DNA of 64,000 nucleotides from Smittia aterrima (taxonomy: Eukaryota; Arthropoda; Insecta; Diptera; Chironomidae), in assembly GCA_033063855.1 (NCBI GenBank), contig CP093831.1, positions 27,838,001 to 27,902,000 on the forward strand, given 5' to 3'. The translations under genes were made by a program, and so were the position numbers. The notes beneath the pieces are model-generated. The model was not told the DNA's origin. It saw only the letters and a list, made by a program, of their open reading frames with translations, and did no database searches. This document shows positions 1 through 14,500 of the stretch, one piece after another. The first letter of the stretch is position 1. Each line of letters begins with the position of its first letter.

Positions 1-2979
1 ATTTTGTCACAAAAGAGAGGAAGTTAGCCACATTCAATTATTTCGACTCATGGATCAACATTCAATTCAATGCACGAGCATATTCTGCAACTTTCTCGGG
101 TAATTTCAATTTTCAAAGTTTGTCTTGGAAAGGGCCGAGGAGAGAAAAGTTTTTCCGGGGAAAAGCCTGAAGGCGGGAAAAGGGTTTCGTTCTAAATTTA
201 ATGATTAACATTAATAAAAAAGAAAGAGGAGGCTCCATAAATTACGTCCATGGAGATAATTAAATCAGAATTTTGAGAGCTTTTTGAAGCCTCAAATTAA
301 CTTAAGTAGTTTTCATCAGCACGAACATAAATTCTCTGAAACACTAAACTTACGTTTTTATAATTTGATCAGATGCAACTTTTCCGGAAAATTAAAAAAA
401 CTCTTTTCAGTCGTAAAGAAAGTTTTTTTTTCTGACTTCGTCATGCGAAGGATGAAGAATAAGGAACTGACTTTAACTTATTCATCATTCAATATTTGTT
501 CAGAGTTGAAACTAGAAAATGTTTGAACATTTCCTCGGAATCTCAAGCATCGGGAAATTCTGCATTTTTATTCTCTGAAAAGTCCCGGAAATGGGAGAAG
601 AAAAACTATAAAATTTTAATCGGAAAACTTTTCTTTCTCAACGCGTCATAATAGATAAATTTTGCGTTGCTTAGTTTTAAACCGGAAGGCAACGAAGAAA
701 AAAGAAATTTTGGAGTACGAGGACTGAAAAAATAATTTCCTACAAGTCTAAGCGATAAAATATTGAGGTTCATTAAATTCTCCATCCCAACGATTTTCTG
801 CGATTTCTCAGCGTCTCGTTATTCACTTGCTTCAGCTCAAAGCGTGCCGGCTTAACTTGTCGATGTTCCTCGAACGATGAGAATTTCTGTTGACATTCGC
901 TGATTCCTCAATTTGTTTGAATGTTCTTTCGAATCATCGACGAGAGAGCTCACAAAATTAAAAATTCAAATTTCACGAGAACTTTTAATCTAAATTGAAA
1001 CAAAGTTCATCAAAACAATTGCTCGTTGAACCTCATTTAACAATTTCCACTAAAAATGAAATTGAAAAGAAAAAAGCGATAAAAATTTATCAATCTCTTA
1101 ATTTTCTTCTTCCTTCCTTTGACAGACTTTTCAGATGAAAAATTATCATTTAATTTTGTATTCAGAATTCCCATGAAGCTTTCACAATCAACTGATAAAT
1201 CACAAGAGAGAGAGAGAATATTGATTGTGCGTTAGATTCGGGTGGAGATGCTTCCTTGGACAAAATTCTCATGGTCGGGGGAGACATTTATGGGAAAAGT
1301 TTTTGAATTTATGATGCTCTCGAGTTGGCACTAGAACCTTTCTCACACTGTTTGATGAATAACAAGTTCGAACGCATGGAATACTTGCACGATCCGAAAT
1401 ATGTTTGCGAGATACACTTGGGAAAAATTTACTCACTGACAGCTTTCGATAAATGTTCTGATCTGATTCCCTCTCACAACAGAAATTAACTTCTCATCGA
1501 CTCGAGGGAAAGTTGAATTTATATTTTCAATTTAAACAAATTTGCATCAAGATACGAAGATTAGTCGTCTCAGATATCATAAACTGCTGACGAAGTTCTC
1601 TCGAATTTCTCGTCTCGAATTCAACAACGAAAGTCGATATGAATGATTGAGATTGTTTGGACGGTAATTTATGTTATTTACTCTCGAAGAGGCGAGTGAA
1701 ACAAAGCTTCGCATTCCCTCCCCGCAACTTTCATTCAATAAAATGTTTTTTTTTCTTCCTCCTAATGTTTGCTGATTTGCAAAACTGTTTCTCTTGCCCT
1801 TTTCTCTCCCTTCATGGTTCTTATGTAAATCGCTTTTTAAAATGCTTTCCGTGCTGGAAATATGAGGCTCGCCCTTTGTAGTGCGGTTAAGAATGAAACA
1901 GGAAAAAGTTTATTGTTGATTGATTTGAAGGATATAAAAAGGAGAAAAAGGCTCTTTCATCAAGAGGCGCCCTGCTACGAACAGATGTTGCCATCCCCAA
2001 ATGAAATCGGAAATAAAAAAAAATGTGAGAAGGATTTTTCACGCGAAATGCCAGACGACTACGAAATGTCATGCTCTCGCTCTGGTCATTTTTAATTCAA
2101 GAATTTTTATGTTCGATCCTAAACCGGTCAGAAAAAAAAGAGATTTCAAGAGAGCATAAATCTCAGAGCAAGATGGCAAAGAATCTTTTTTTTTGCTGTA
2201 AGATTTATTAAAGATAAGGCTGCAGACCTTTTCATTTGGGTCGTCAATCTCATTCAAAGCCCGAGAGATGGCGAAGGCGTTGAAATGTTTAAGTAAAAGG
2301 AAGGACGAATTGTTTCTATGGAGTTTGAGACTTCAAGGGTGTCGCTTCGCTGCACAAGGCCAAATACTCTCGACTAGATCAAACTCTTTTGTATATTTCT
2401 CTGAAAAGTTTTACGGAAAATTCTTTGGAGACTTGTTATAATTAATGATCTTTCTATTTACACAAAAATTTCGTTGACAGCAAAGCATTAAAATCTGTAG
2501 CTTATTACGGCGACAGTCAATAATGTTATTGACGCTAATCCCAAGTGCGATGATCCTTTGCTACACAACCACTCAGTGTCAGATGGCTCTCTAAAACGAT
2601 AATCACAATAAATCACTTGAACACATTTTTCTCCTTCGTTTTTCCCGTTCACTCAACAACAGTTAATCGATATTTTTCATCTGGCTACAAGCGCTAAATA
2701 ATAAACAACGACACCTTCACCTTGTGATATCAATTTATAGCGTTGTAGTGACTCTCAAGAGACTTTCAAGCAGAGAAAAGTATTGCGTGAGTGCTGTGCG
2801 GAGCCAAGTTGAACACATGACGAGATTTAAGATTTATTCTCTTGCCAAACAAAAACAAAAATAAAGAACGAGAGTCACAAATGAATTTCTCTAAGCCTAA
2901 TTTAAATTCGAGACTGGTCTCTCACAAAACAGCGAACATTGGACAAGACGACAAATGTTTCATATGAAAAAGAAAATAT
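1..2979. other. Non-coding stretch, no supported gene
   Basis: AT-rich sequence with many short chance ORFs, none of which shows a recognisable domain or a chain of exons. It lies downstream of the minus-strand SOD gene. Because the nAChR gene further right lacks its 5' exons within the window, this stretch is probably intronic to that gene. That is an inference. Confidence 0.5.
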
Positions 2980-3834
2980 TTACAAAATTCCAATGATTCC
3001 ACATGCGAGTCGTCCTCCAGCATTTCCTTTTAGAAAGAAGAAGAAGAAAAGTTTAAGAAACGGAAATTTATTTTCCTCATTTCAATCTTACCAGTTTTGG
3101 TTGAGTCGGGATGGTCAGTGCGGCCGAGATCATCTTCATCAGAATGTACAACGACAGCCCGTCCAATTATGCTTCGGCTTCCAAAGAGTGTGATGACTTT
3201 GTCGGAATATGATGTCGACACCTTGCCGTTTGCATCCGCCGCAATATTTCCCAGATCTCCAACGTGTCGAACGGAATCATCACGATCGCCATGAGTCAAT
3301 TTGTCTGGGTTGTAGTGACCACCCGTGCTCCTGTTGTACGACACAAATAAAGTTTATTAGATTAGCTCTTTCTCCCTTCGCTTCAATTTCAATTTGTTGG
3401 AGTGACTTTTAAAGGAAATATTCTTTTTTTTTTGCTTTCTCGGATACTCACACACATCCGCCGGTAAGATCTCCCCTGGAGTTAAGAAGGAATTAGATTT
3501 AAATAAATTCAAAATAAAAAACAGAAAAGGGAAAGACAATAAAACTCACTTCTCGTGAACATGGAAGCCGTGCTTTCCGGGCGTCAATCCAATGATGTCA
3601 ATCTCAATGAAGACGGCTTCGGTGCACGATGACTGCGAGAACGTAATGTCTAACGATCGAAAAGGAGGGACGGAGCTAATTTTAGTGGCAATTCAAGACT
3701 TAAAAGATTATCGTTCACATACTTCCGAACACTTTATCTGAGAAGCTAAGCACAGCGATTGCTTTCGCTTTATCGTCACCATAAACAGAGCAAACACTCA
3801 GACAGGCGATGAAAACGATGACTAAGGATTTCAT
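2980..3834 (-). CDS. Sod3: Extracellular Cu/Zn superoxide dismutase, five exons
   Basis: Converts superoxide to peroxide and oxygen. The gene reads right to left, with exons 3723-3834, 3550-3649, 3452-3475, 3092-3330 and 2980-3026. All introns are GT-AG, and the exons sum to 522 nt (173 aa plus stop). Exon 1 starts with a hydrophobic signal peptide (MKSLVIVFIACLSVCSVYG), so the enzyme is secreted, as in insect Sod3. All copper and zinc ligands are visible: GFHVHE (two His), TGGHYNP, THGDRDD, RHVGDLGN with its Asp, and VVVHSDEDDLG. The disulfide partners are GGC in exon 3 and LACG in the last exon, and the active-site Arg is in GGRLACG. The protein ends GIIGIL. The gene is nested, on the opposite strand, in what is probably an intron of the nAChR gene. 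The family assignment is firm. The Sod3 name rests on the signal peptide. Confidence 0.93.
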
Positions 3835-4157
3835 TTTGATGTGCGACCGTTTAAGCTGAATCTATCGAATGTAACTGATCTGGAAAAATTGAAACATGAA
3901 CTCTCAACGGTGCGAACTTCAATCGTTCCCCTCCATAAACATTTCTTTCGCCAGCTCGCTCGACAAGTGAATTAATTCGCAATGAAACGAGTCGAGAAGC
4001 GATATTAATAATTCATTTGTGCTTAATGTTGTTTTTGTTTTTTGCTTTATCTCTCGCTCTCGTCGATGATCGAGTGTAAACATCGCTTGAGAAGCAGCTC
4101 GAGTTGTATAAGTTTTCTATGCTTCGCGCTTGACAAACAAAATAAATCCAAAGCGAA

Positions 4158-4184
4158 CGAGAGAGAGAGAGAGAGAGTGAGAGG
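4158..4184. repeat. GA microsatellite
   Basis: An almost pure run of GA dinucleotides, with one TGAG interruption near its right end. It lies upstream of the SOD gene. Confidence 0.9.
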
Positions 4185-7100
4185 AAGAAAAGCTTGGGGG
4201 CATTGACGGTAATCTGAAAGGCAAGTATTGAATGTGTTGCTCTCGAATCGTTGTCATTCGTGAGCTAAGGCCACTAAAATGTTGTAAAACAAGGCAAGTA
4301 CGAGTCTCAGGGTGACAAGCGAATACTCCGTTAAGTTCATTCTCTGTTGCTTCCCTTCATTTCAAATTAAAAAGGAAAAACTTTGCGATAACAGACAAAA
4401 GTTAAAAGTTTTCCGCTCGATGAAACCTTTTTTGCCAGAAGTTCACATCAAACAAGTTGATTGTCTTGATTTTTCGGGGAGAGAAAAAAGCTGTTCACAA
4501 CATTTTGATATTTCGTTCTCAACAAGCAATTATCGATTTGTTGTTAGTGACTTCGCGGTTTCATAAGCGACGCTGTTTTGTTATGAGCGAAGCGCGGAAT
4601 GTCCTTGAGGCAGGTCGCAGACGAGAGGCGAAGAAGAATGCACGAGGCACTTCAACGTTAAAACGTAAAAAGCCAAATCACGAGATATTTGTTTCTGTTT
4701 TCAATAAAACGATTAATCAATTTGCGTAGCGACCTTTAAAATTGAGTTTTAATTGAAAAGACCGGAAGGTAATCAGGTCAGAAAATCGATTTATTACTTT
4801 GACTCCATCTCAGCTTCGAACTTGATTGAAGTTTAAATGAAAAAGAGAAAATGGATTTTTAACTTGCACAAACTCAAGAACTTTCGTTTCGTATCAACTT
4901 GCACGTTCTAAACACGAACCAGCTATAACAATATCAGACCCAAACTGACCGTAACAAGCAAGAGAAAAAATTGAATAACTTTTCCGAACTTTAACTTTAA
5001 AAACTCGTTCGGTTGCTAAACGAAACAGCAAAATTTTACCTCGTTTCACTCTCGTTGCTCTCGCAAAACTGAAGAGAACCTCACAGAAATTTCTGTTGCT
5101 TACCGTTTACAGCAAAAAAAAATATTTTTAGTGGCGTGTGCAATTTTTTTTTGTGCTAAATGAATTTTTTTCATCTTTTCTCTAATTAATGTTTACATTT
5201 GAATTAATTTTTTTGTCTCTCTGTTGCATGACACTCAACGCACACTTGTTATCGTTGTCAGTCTCGTTTGAGTTATGGGCTATTAGTCAATAAGTGACAT
5301 TTTCGAAAGAGAAAAAAGAATTGCTGATTAGATAAGAAGACGAGAGACTTACGAAGTCTTTAAGTGGAAAAACTTTAATTTTTTGAAACCAAAATTAATT
5401 TAGTTTCGTCCACAATTGCCACAAGATTTGTTAATTTCTCGGGAAGCTTTAATTTTGATTGATTATCTTAGTAAGCGTTTGAGACAAGTTGTTGAACTTT
5501 TAGAAATCTGATAAGTCGGCTAATCTCTATCCTCGGAGTTTCCACAATGATTCGCGTTATCTGATTTAACGTGCGAGAGAGTTCGTACCGTTTTAATGAT
5601 TCTCCGTTTGATGACTTTAATTATCTAATCACAGAACTTTAGAGAACTTGAACAGAACGCTTGTCATTGCCGAACGCGCAACTAGAACTGAATGAAACGG
5701 CCTGAGCTTGATTCAATCGTTTAGCGTGTGTCAATTCAGTTTCATTCAATTACCGGCGCACATAACGAAAGGTAATGGGAGACCCGCTGATAAAAACGAG
5801 ACACAAATGATAGAGATCGAGAGAGTCACGGCCACTGATGATTATAGTTTGCTGATTTCTATTATTACTCTGAGCTCTAGTTCATCTCTTTCCACGAAGG
5901 ATCTTTTCTCTTCTTTTTTATCGAAAATCATTCGAATAATATTTTTCAAATGTTGTGTGTGAATGTGTTGGGATGACAACGTTAAGAGGTTCAAAGCTCT
6001 CTCTTTCACTCTTCCTTTCGACAATATCAGTGATTGCATAATGTAATCAGTTTATCTCTCTTTCTCACGTCAAGTCGCCCCTTTCTTTAACCTTGACAAA
6101 TTATTATAAATGTGTCACGGTTAACATCAACAAATTACTCGATTCAATGACTTAAGGTAGCGTTAAAGATTGATGTGTGATTTTGAAGAAAAGCTTCATA
6201 AATGGATGACAATAAGAGCTTGGCCTACTTTCAGTGACAAGCGTAGACATAAGAAGAATATCTCATCAACGGAGTTCAGAGAGTGAGAGGACACATTGCT
6301 CCTGTCATGATGGAAATATAAATTACTTCGAGAATATTTTTCTTTACAGAAGACTCAACAAAGCAAACTTAATCTGAGTAGAGTGATTTCACCTCACATA
6401 ACTCAAAAGCCAAATATCTCTTTAGATATTTATAATTTCGGACGAAGTGAAGTTTATTTTTATTGCATCTGCTTCTCCCTTGAGAGACTTCACTTAGCGT
6501 TTCACTTCTCGGAAGAAAGTTTTGGTAGTTTTAAGTTCGTTACTCTTCGTTGAACCTCTCACGAGCTTGGCTTTGGGTTTGTTTGCCAATCAACTTAATG
6601 GGGTTTCATCTGTGCATCATCCATGACAGGATTACCTTCCATAGTCGTAAAGCAGAGATCATGTTAAAGGCTCTTGACTATCCTCATTCACATTCTCTTC
6701 AATATACAATGCGAATTCTCTTTTCTTTTTTTTATGTTCACGAATATTTAATATCAAACATTTTGTACTGCGCTTTATGACCTTTCCTTATCTACTTCTG
6801 CATAGAAAATGATTTATTTTCATATTTTTCTTCATGGACTTGTTTTAAGCTCATGTTGGCAGACATCAACAAAAAGTTTGACGTTGCAGACACAGCAAGA
6901 GAGAGAGAGAGATAGTTTGCATATGAAAAAGGATCCGAGTAGAAGGAAAACTAATCTTGAAAATTCAAATCCTATGTAAATCATTCACTCAAATAAAGGT
7001 GAAATGTCATAAAGAAAGAAGAGTCAGTCAATATAAAGCTTCTCATTTCAAGTGTACTCTAGTCACGATATTTGTGCAAATATTTGTTACGGCTACGAAA

Positions 7101-7374
7101 GAACACTTGAGCTAAGTGAGTGAATCGAAAGCGAAAGAAGATTATGTCTTTGTTTGCGGAGAGAGAAATGCTTTCAATAGTGTCGAGAATGGTGCTGTGT
7201 CGAGTACACTGCTGTGATTGTAATAACGAGCATGCTTTAGACTAAATCAAAACAGATTTAAAATGAAGCTAGTTTGAGGGTTTGTGCGGAGGTTACGTGG
7301 CTGAGAGAGATTGGAGAAGCTTGAGGAGTTCGCTTGGAAGTTAATTGACCAAGAAAGAAATGAGAGAACTCTAA

Positions 7375-7460
7375 ATATGTATATTATATTATATATATGT
7401 ATATTATATTATATATATTATGTATAATATTATATATATTATATTATGTATAATAATAAA
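7375..7460. repeat. AT-rich simple repeat
   Basis: Imperfect tandem TATATTATATTA-type units, with almost no G or C across about 85 bases. Confidence 0.9.
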
Positions 7461-10400
7461 ATAAAAATGAACGTAATTGACGAACGACACCTTCAACAAA
7501 ACTTTTAAATTTATCACTCTCGTGTAATTCCGTGCAGCGGTCACAGTCTTGAAAACATTTGAGTGGAAAGTGCAAAATAATTATTTTATTTATGAATGTC
7601 TACTAACTCAAGCAAACGAGCTTATCCGATTTTCAAAATCTTCAATTCTAGCAACACTGCTGTTCAATGGATTACGAAATCGATTTTCTCTTTTCTTCTC
7701 TTACATAGGGAAATAGCAGGGAAAAGCTTACAGAGTTTGAAGTAATCTCAGTTTAATACTGACTTGCTACTTAATGATGGGGAAATAACTTTCCAGCCAA
7801 ATAAGTTGATTAATTTTACTTTACACTCTTTCGAGTCGGTTCAACGCAATGTTAAAGCTTATTCCTCTTCTGTCTATTAAATTTTATTATCCAAAAAAAG
7901 ATGTGATCCTGATATATTGAATGTTTCGAACCTTTCGCTTCAATGACGATAACAGAAAAGCTATCTCATGTAAACCTTCGAATAATTACGGCTTTAAAAT
8001 AAAAGCAAATTCATTCTGCAAAGTTGAGAAAGTTCTTTTCGTCAAAATTGTTTACGTAATGATTATTCAAAGAGATAAAACGTGTTTAATGCTTTTTTTC
8101 CAACATTAACGATTCTCGACAGCAATGAATTATGTGCTTTTGGCTTCTTCTGGACTCTTCAAAAAGTCTCAACCAAAATGAAAACGTCAGACGTTTGAGG
8201 AATTGAATTTTGCTGACGGAGCAATTATAATTCAATAAAGAAACAATGACTGGTAATGGAGAAAGTTGACGTAAACTTGATTAGAAACTATTTGTGGATC
8301 GATTTCGTGTTTGAACTTAAAGTTTATCTAATTCTTCCACTTGCATGCTCTTCAATTTGAGAGAAGTTTACGAATTGTTGAATATCTGAGAATGATTTGC
8401 TTTACATTTCAAATGGCAAAGTTATAAGCTAACACCTTGCATGCGAATGTAGAAGAAGTTGAATGGAACATTTCAAGGGATTTCGGGTTAAAAAGTTAAA
8501 TTTTGTAACCAACAAAAAAAAATTAGAAAATTAACTTTTCTTGTGTCAACATCATTTCGCTTTTTGTGATTCAATGTTTTTCAAGTTTGTCATTGCTTAA
8601 TGACATGATTTACGATAGTCCCCTTAATAACGAATCTCTCATGAGATGACGACGAAAAGCTTTAAAATATTTCATTTCGTAACCGTCGTTTGAAGGAAAG
8701 TAGTTGAAGCCTTTTTTCCCTTTTTCTGCATGAACATTGTTCGGTGAAGAGAGAAAATTTCTCTCCTTTAAAGGCAAACCCCACAAATTTGCTTTACATT
8801 TGAATTTATTGAGAGTTTAACGAAGCTTAGAACTATCTGGTCTCACACCTTTTTTTTATCCCCGAGAAAGATTTGTTCAATTTAAACGAAGCAAAGGCTT
8901 TGCTTTAAGTGAATCAGGACGAATATCAATTAGTTTCTTTGTTCAAATATTCTCATTCGTCTGATGCTTGATAAAATATTTATTCTAGAAGAGAAGTGAT
9001 ATCGCGACTGTCTTTCTCTCGGTCATATCAAGTGATTTTCGAGATCACGAAGAAGTCAATTCGAGAGATACAAGCAAAGCAATTTGTCTCGAATCAAAAT
9101 AAAAAGAAAATATTCCTCAATTCAATCATCAGATGTGGTTTTAGGAAGATGCTCTCCTTGCATGCTAAATGTCAACCCAAGCAAAGTTTTTCTAAGCGGA
9201 AAAATAAACATTCGAGTCGATCTATTCCCTGCAATTGTAATCTCCCCGTATCGCTTGCAATTCATCGTTTGACTTTGGATTGAAAACATCTTTTCGTATG
9301 CGACTCTATAAATCTCTTTCTCTTCTTTTTTGAGGAGATGGATGTTCATCCATCATAGATTGCTCAACGTCTAAGAAGAAATAAAACTTTTTAAATGAAT
9401 TCCGTTCAGCTCTTCGCCGAGTAAATTGAAAACTTCTTTCTTTTCTTCTCTTTACCTCTCGTCGTCGTCCTCGTTCCTTCGAAATCAACATTTTTCGTCG
9501 TATTTATTTAAGGATTCATATGCACGTACTATATTGCAGCATCAGCAGCAGCTTAAGCTCCGTCCCACTTCATTTTGACGTGAATTGCATAACTGCAGCC
9601 GCCTCACTCTTCTCACAGCCTTGTATCATCGTGCTGTGTGTATTCGAGCGCATTCCTTTTGCATGCTCATCCGAAAATGAGGAAAAATGCAACCAAACTT
9701 TGTATAGAAATTAAATGAAAACTTTTCTCTTCGTTGCTCAACATATTTTTCAACTCTTGAATGATTCTTCAAAATGTTTTTGCTTTTCCTGTCGAACAAA
9801 ACCATGAGAGGAGAATTTCATTTAGAAATCAGTAAAAAAAAGCTTTTGAAAAGCACAATAGTCTTGAACTTAATCGATGCAATCTCGAGATATTAGAAAA
9901 GTTTATTCAAGTCGAACTCTTGGTCTCGTTTGAAGAAATCTTAGATTGGAGAATCTCCTGGAATTTATTGAAAAGTGAAGCTCAAATGTTACAGCATCTT
10001 TAGGTTTGCAAGAAGATTAATGAAGATTTCATGAAGAACTTTTGTCATTTAAAACTATTTAAGCATTTTATTTCAATTTGTCATCTCAGCCGCGTTGGGA
10101 TTTTAATTTCGTCATGTTGTCGTTGTCTTCGCAACTTCTTCGCTTTGATTAATTTCTTTTCTGCTGTCAGTGAAGAGTTTAAATGCTCTTACTCATCTTT
10201 TGGATTCTTCTTTTGTTGTTTCTTCGGATGAATTAAGCTTTTTCTCGTGTTGGGAGATCGTTTTTATTCTCGTCACATCATTTGAGTTATGCCAAATGAT
10301 TCTTCACAGAAAAGTTTTCTTTGTCGCTTCCACTTCGAGAAAGTTTAACTCTTCTCGCTTGACTAGATTAGTGAACCCATCATCCATTGTAGGAAATTAC

Positions 10401-11535
10401 ATTACGAAGCTTTCAAAAAATAAAACGAGAAAGATCTTAAAGATAAAAAAAAGGAAATCTTGGTTTTAAATACTTCACAAAGCTCTCTTAGCTCTTAGCC
10501 TGAGGAGAAGTAATAAAACTTGATGTCAGGATTTTCTTTCTTTCGCTTAAATTACAACCGAAACTATTTGCGGATCCTTTCGAAGGACAAGAGTTCCTTA
10601 ATCTTTGATGAGGACTCTTAAGATTCGATAACTGCACAAGAGCTAACGAGAACAAATTGCATTTTCTATTCCCATCTGCAAGATTATCTCTCAAGTAGAG
10701 GTTGTTGGCAAGGAAATCGCTTTCTAAATGTTATAAATGATAGTCGATGAAACAATGAGAGTCACTTCCAGAAGCGAAAAAGCTTCGAGGTGGGCTGCAC
10801 CATTTCTCTTGCTTCAATAAATAAAAAAGAAAAACTTTTTTCAAGAAGCTTTGCATTCCTGGAAAGCTCAAAAGCACAAGCCGCATAGTCGAATGCTCTA
10901 TAATTGAGCGGAAAAAAATTCCAACATTATACAAGAACGGGAGGGGGAGGACGAAAAACTTGAACTAAATAACTGTTTTGCGAAATTCTTATTCATCGCT
11001 TTTCCTTTCTGCTGCTGTGCGAAATAAAAAAAAAATTAGAATTTCGAAAGTTTCCTCCGAGTTTTTGCTTTTTGTTCTGAGGAGGGAAAAGTTGCGTTGG
11101 AAATTCCTTGTGACTTCAAGAAGTCCCCGAATAAATCAGAGAGAAACTTTTTAATGTTTCGCTTTTCGAATAGAAATGTCACTAGCTTGACGAATATTCC
11201 CTGAGGAGCTTTCAAGTTTTTGTGTTCTTGCAGATTGATCGTTCGCTTCGAATCTTGTGAATTTCCCGGGGAACAACGAGAACAATTGCAGTTTCCGAAC
11301 GAGAAACTTTTCGCCTCCTGCCATCAATCGAAATGAAAACTAAAGCAAATAATTTCCAATAAAAGATTTAAAAACAAAATGTGTTTACATTCATTAATTT
11401 AGTTAAAGCGGAAATGAATCAATAAATTATCGGCTTGAACTTTTTTCCTCTCCCTCTCTCTCGAGATTTCCTCTTTCAACAAGTAATTGTGGCTAATTAA
11501 TAATTAATGATCCCTTTTCCATTTTTCATTCGCAG

Positions 11536-14500
11536 CTGGACGTGCAACTTCAAGACGAAGCTGGTGGTGATATTAGCAGTTTTATAACAAATGGAGAATG
11601 GGATCTTTTGGGTAATCAATTGGCATTGCCATAGTTAACGATAAAATTCTCTAGTTGTATATAAAACCCTACATATCTCCGTGTTGTGTGAGTGTTCGTG
11701 TGATTATGTGTGACACACAAAACCCCGACGCAAGTATTTCATATCAAGTTCAGACAACAATATAACTTTTTACATTAAAACTTATATTCTTACCTGAGCC
11801 TCATTCCCATTTAATCCCATTCCACCAAACCACACCAAACTAAAGAGCTTAGACCCTCATACACGCGGCTGCTCACATCATCATAGAGAAGAGAGAAAAG
11901 CAGATCACAGAACTGGAAAATGCTTCGTAGCTGATTGTTATGTTATTGCACAATTATCTGAGCGATATAAAAATAGTGTCCGAACTCCGAAATTAAGGTG
12001 AACTGAGCTGAAACTTATATCATGGCCGTTGGTAGTGTAATGGACGAAAAAGAGAGAAAAAGTTTCCTCTTCCACATCACTAGAATCAATTAGACTTCGA
12101 TCGAACCCTCAACTCAATTAGATTAATGCTAAACACATAGAAAGCGACGTAACTTATGTTTATTGTTTATGCTTTGATAGTTTTAACGTCCGAATGGTGA
12201 TAACTTTCATTCTCCTTCTCTTTTATTTTATTTCAACGAGTAATGATTCGCAAATGACGACACTTAAGCTTTGAAAGATCTCTTTCTTGTCTTCTCCTGT
12301 GAAGTGCCAACAATCAGCAATCGTGCGCTTAATGTCTCCTTCTGTTCCAAGATAATTAGCCATTAGTTCTCTTACACACCAAGTTCATTAGATTTAGCGA
12401 CGCTAACTTCTCTTAATGGCGGTAGCATTCGTTCGCTTAATGTATTTGATGTGTGCCTTGATTTGTAACAATAGAGACGACCCAGTCCAGTCTGTGAGAG
12501 AAGCTTTCACAACTACACGAACTTAACTTTATCGTGATTTTAGTCTTAACTCCTTTTGTTGGATATTTCTCTTGTTTCTTCTTCAACCGAAACTCGTTAG
12601 GTGTACCTGGTCAACGTAACGAAATCTACTACAATTGCTGCCCCGAACCCTACATCGACATTACGTTTGCAATATTGATACGAAGGAAAACGTTATATTA
12701 CTTCTTCAACTTGATCGTGCCATGTGTTTTGATTGCGTCGATGGCATTGTTGGGCTTCACTCTGCCGCCAGATTCTGGCGAAAAGTTATCTCTAGGTGAG
12801 TTGAAAGGAAAATATGGAAAATGTTTGGTGTGAAAAATGGAATGCAATTAGGAAGTTGATGCTTTCAGTGTCATTTAGCAAAAATAAATTCTCGCAATTC
12901 ATTCTCCTTCTCTCGTGTCATGCACGTTCAAGTTGCCTTCGAGAAGAAGAGTTCGCTCGCTTGCAAGAGAAGGAATGCACGATATTAATTTTAATTCAAA
13001 ACAATGTTTAAGCTTCACGTCAGCACCGAAACACATTAACCAAGCGCAGAGGGAGGTTTAAGGAAAAGTTATGAGTTCCTTGGAGAATTTTTTAAGATTT
13101 TCCAAAGGAGAACGAAGGGAAAAAATCCCCTTTGGCGATAAACAGTGAGAAAAGCCATAAATTTTCCCCCGGAAATCAATCAACGGCGAAAGAAGCGAAG
13201 AACATAAATTTCACCTAGCGCAAGATCTGAGCTCGTCAATCAAAAGTTTAGCAAAGAAAAGCGATCTCAATGCACACTAGAAGAGACTCCTTACGAGCAA
13301 TTAAGCAATGTTAGAGCTCTCGGCTGTAAAGTTTATATGCAGACATTAATGAAGATGAAATGACGATGAAGCTGCTTTTTATCTCGTTTCCCTCTTTGCA
13401 TTTTCTGATTTTGTAATTGCATTTCATGCACCCCGAGCAACTACACAGCTACACTCAAACTTTCCGTCTCCCTTGAGCTGAATAAACTCGTTCAAACAAG
13501 CATTTAGATCATCATCATGAACGTTAACCTCCAACGCTCGTTGAAAGAAAGGTTCTCGAGTACTAAACAGACACTCGTGCCATGTGGAATTGTTTAATTG
13601 CTTTGCTTTCGTTGACAAAAATCCTCTTACTTCAAATTTACTTTCTTTATCTTCTTTAGGAGTTACTATACTGTTGTCTCTTACCGTCTTCCTAAACATG
13701 GTGGCCGAAACAATGGTAAGTCAATAATTTCACGTCAAGGTCAATATAATATATAACTTTGAATATAATAAATATAATATATCAAAGGTCAATTTAATAT
13801 AATATATATATCTTTGAATATATAATACATCAACAATCAACTTCTTCTCCCTTTTCTAGCCGGCCACTTCAGACGCTGTGCCTCTTTTAGGTAAGAAGGT
13901 TTAATTGTGCTTTCAGACATTCTCTCTCTTAGCTAGCTCTCTGTGAAATGATAACGAGATAAAGAGACGAATGAATGAATGGTGGTTTGTACAGACAGAA
14001 AAGCGGTAAAAAGAAAAGAGAAAGGGAATTTTCTGTAAAAAAAAAGCTCATAAAATATTTCGCATGCCTCCATTCTCTTCATGATTTCACATTACACAAG
14101 CATTCATCAAATCATATTCGCTTCGTGCACATGAGACTTGTGGGTGGGTGTGCGCGCGTAAGCTCTTTTCTCTCCATCTAAATTGAAGTTCGCTACAGAG
14201 ATTCACGTTCTTTATTTTTGCCGCTTCTCTGCTTTCTTTTTCTTCCCCATCTGGCTTGTCAGAGGTGGATGACTTGGCTCTGTGGTTTACGGCGAAAGAA
14301 GAGACTGCTGTAATAAATATCTCACTTTGCATTTTCACAGGAACTTATTTCAATTGTATCATGTTTATGGTTGCATCGTCAGTCGTCAGCACGATATTAA
14401 TCTTAAATTATCATCACCGAAATGCCGATACACATGAAATGTCTGAGTGGGTAAGTGACGGGGAGAAGAGGAAAAGAGACCAGATCAGACGAGGTTGAGT

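Larger units (their letters stand above)
3835..11535. other. Long non-coding stretch, probable nAChR intron
   Basis: No exon of any recognisable family was found on either strand. In particular, none of the ligand-binding-domain motifs expected upstream of the nAChR exon at 11536, such as the Cys-loop, was seen. The stretch contains a GA microsatellite and an AT-rich tract, listed separately. It also includes the SOD promoter side. It is most simply read as intron sequence of the plus-strand receptor gene. Confidence 0.5.

Noticed and set aside
1657..2257. Clustered short ORFs on both strands left of the SOD gene
   Set aside because: No domain, no consistent splice chain and low-complexity Phe/Lys/Ser-rich translations. 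They are consistent with AT-rich non-coding DNA.
2495..2560. A possible alternative last exon of the SOD gene on the minus strand, giving a hydrophobic tail
   Set aside because: In the phase set by exon 4 the stretch runs quickly to a stop, whereas the exon at 2980-3026 completes the conserved GNAGGRLACG region with correct splice sites.
7375..7460. AT-rich tract as an origin or a CRISPR-like array
   Set aside because: It is a simple dinucleotide-type repeat without spacers in a eukaryotic intron.
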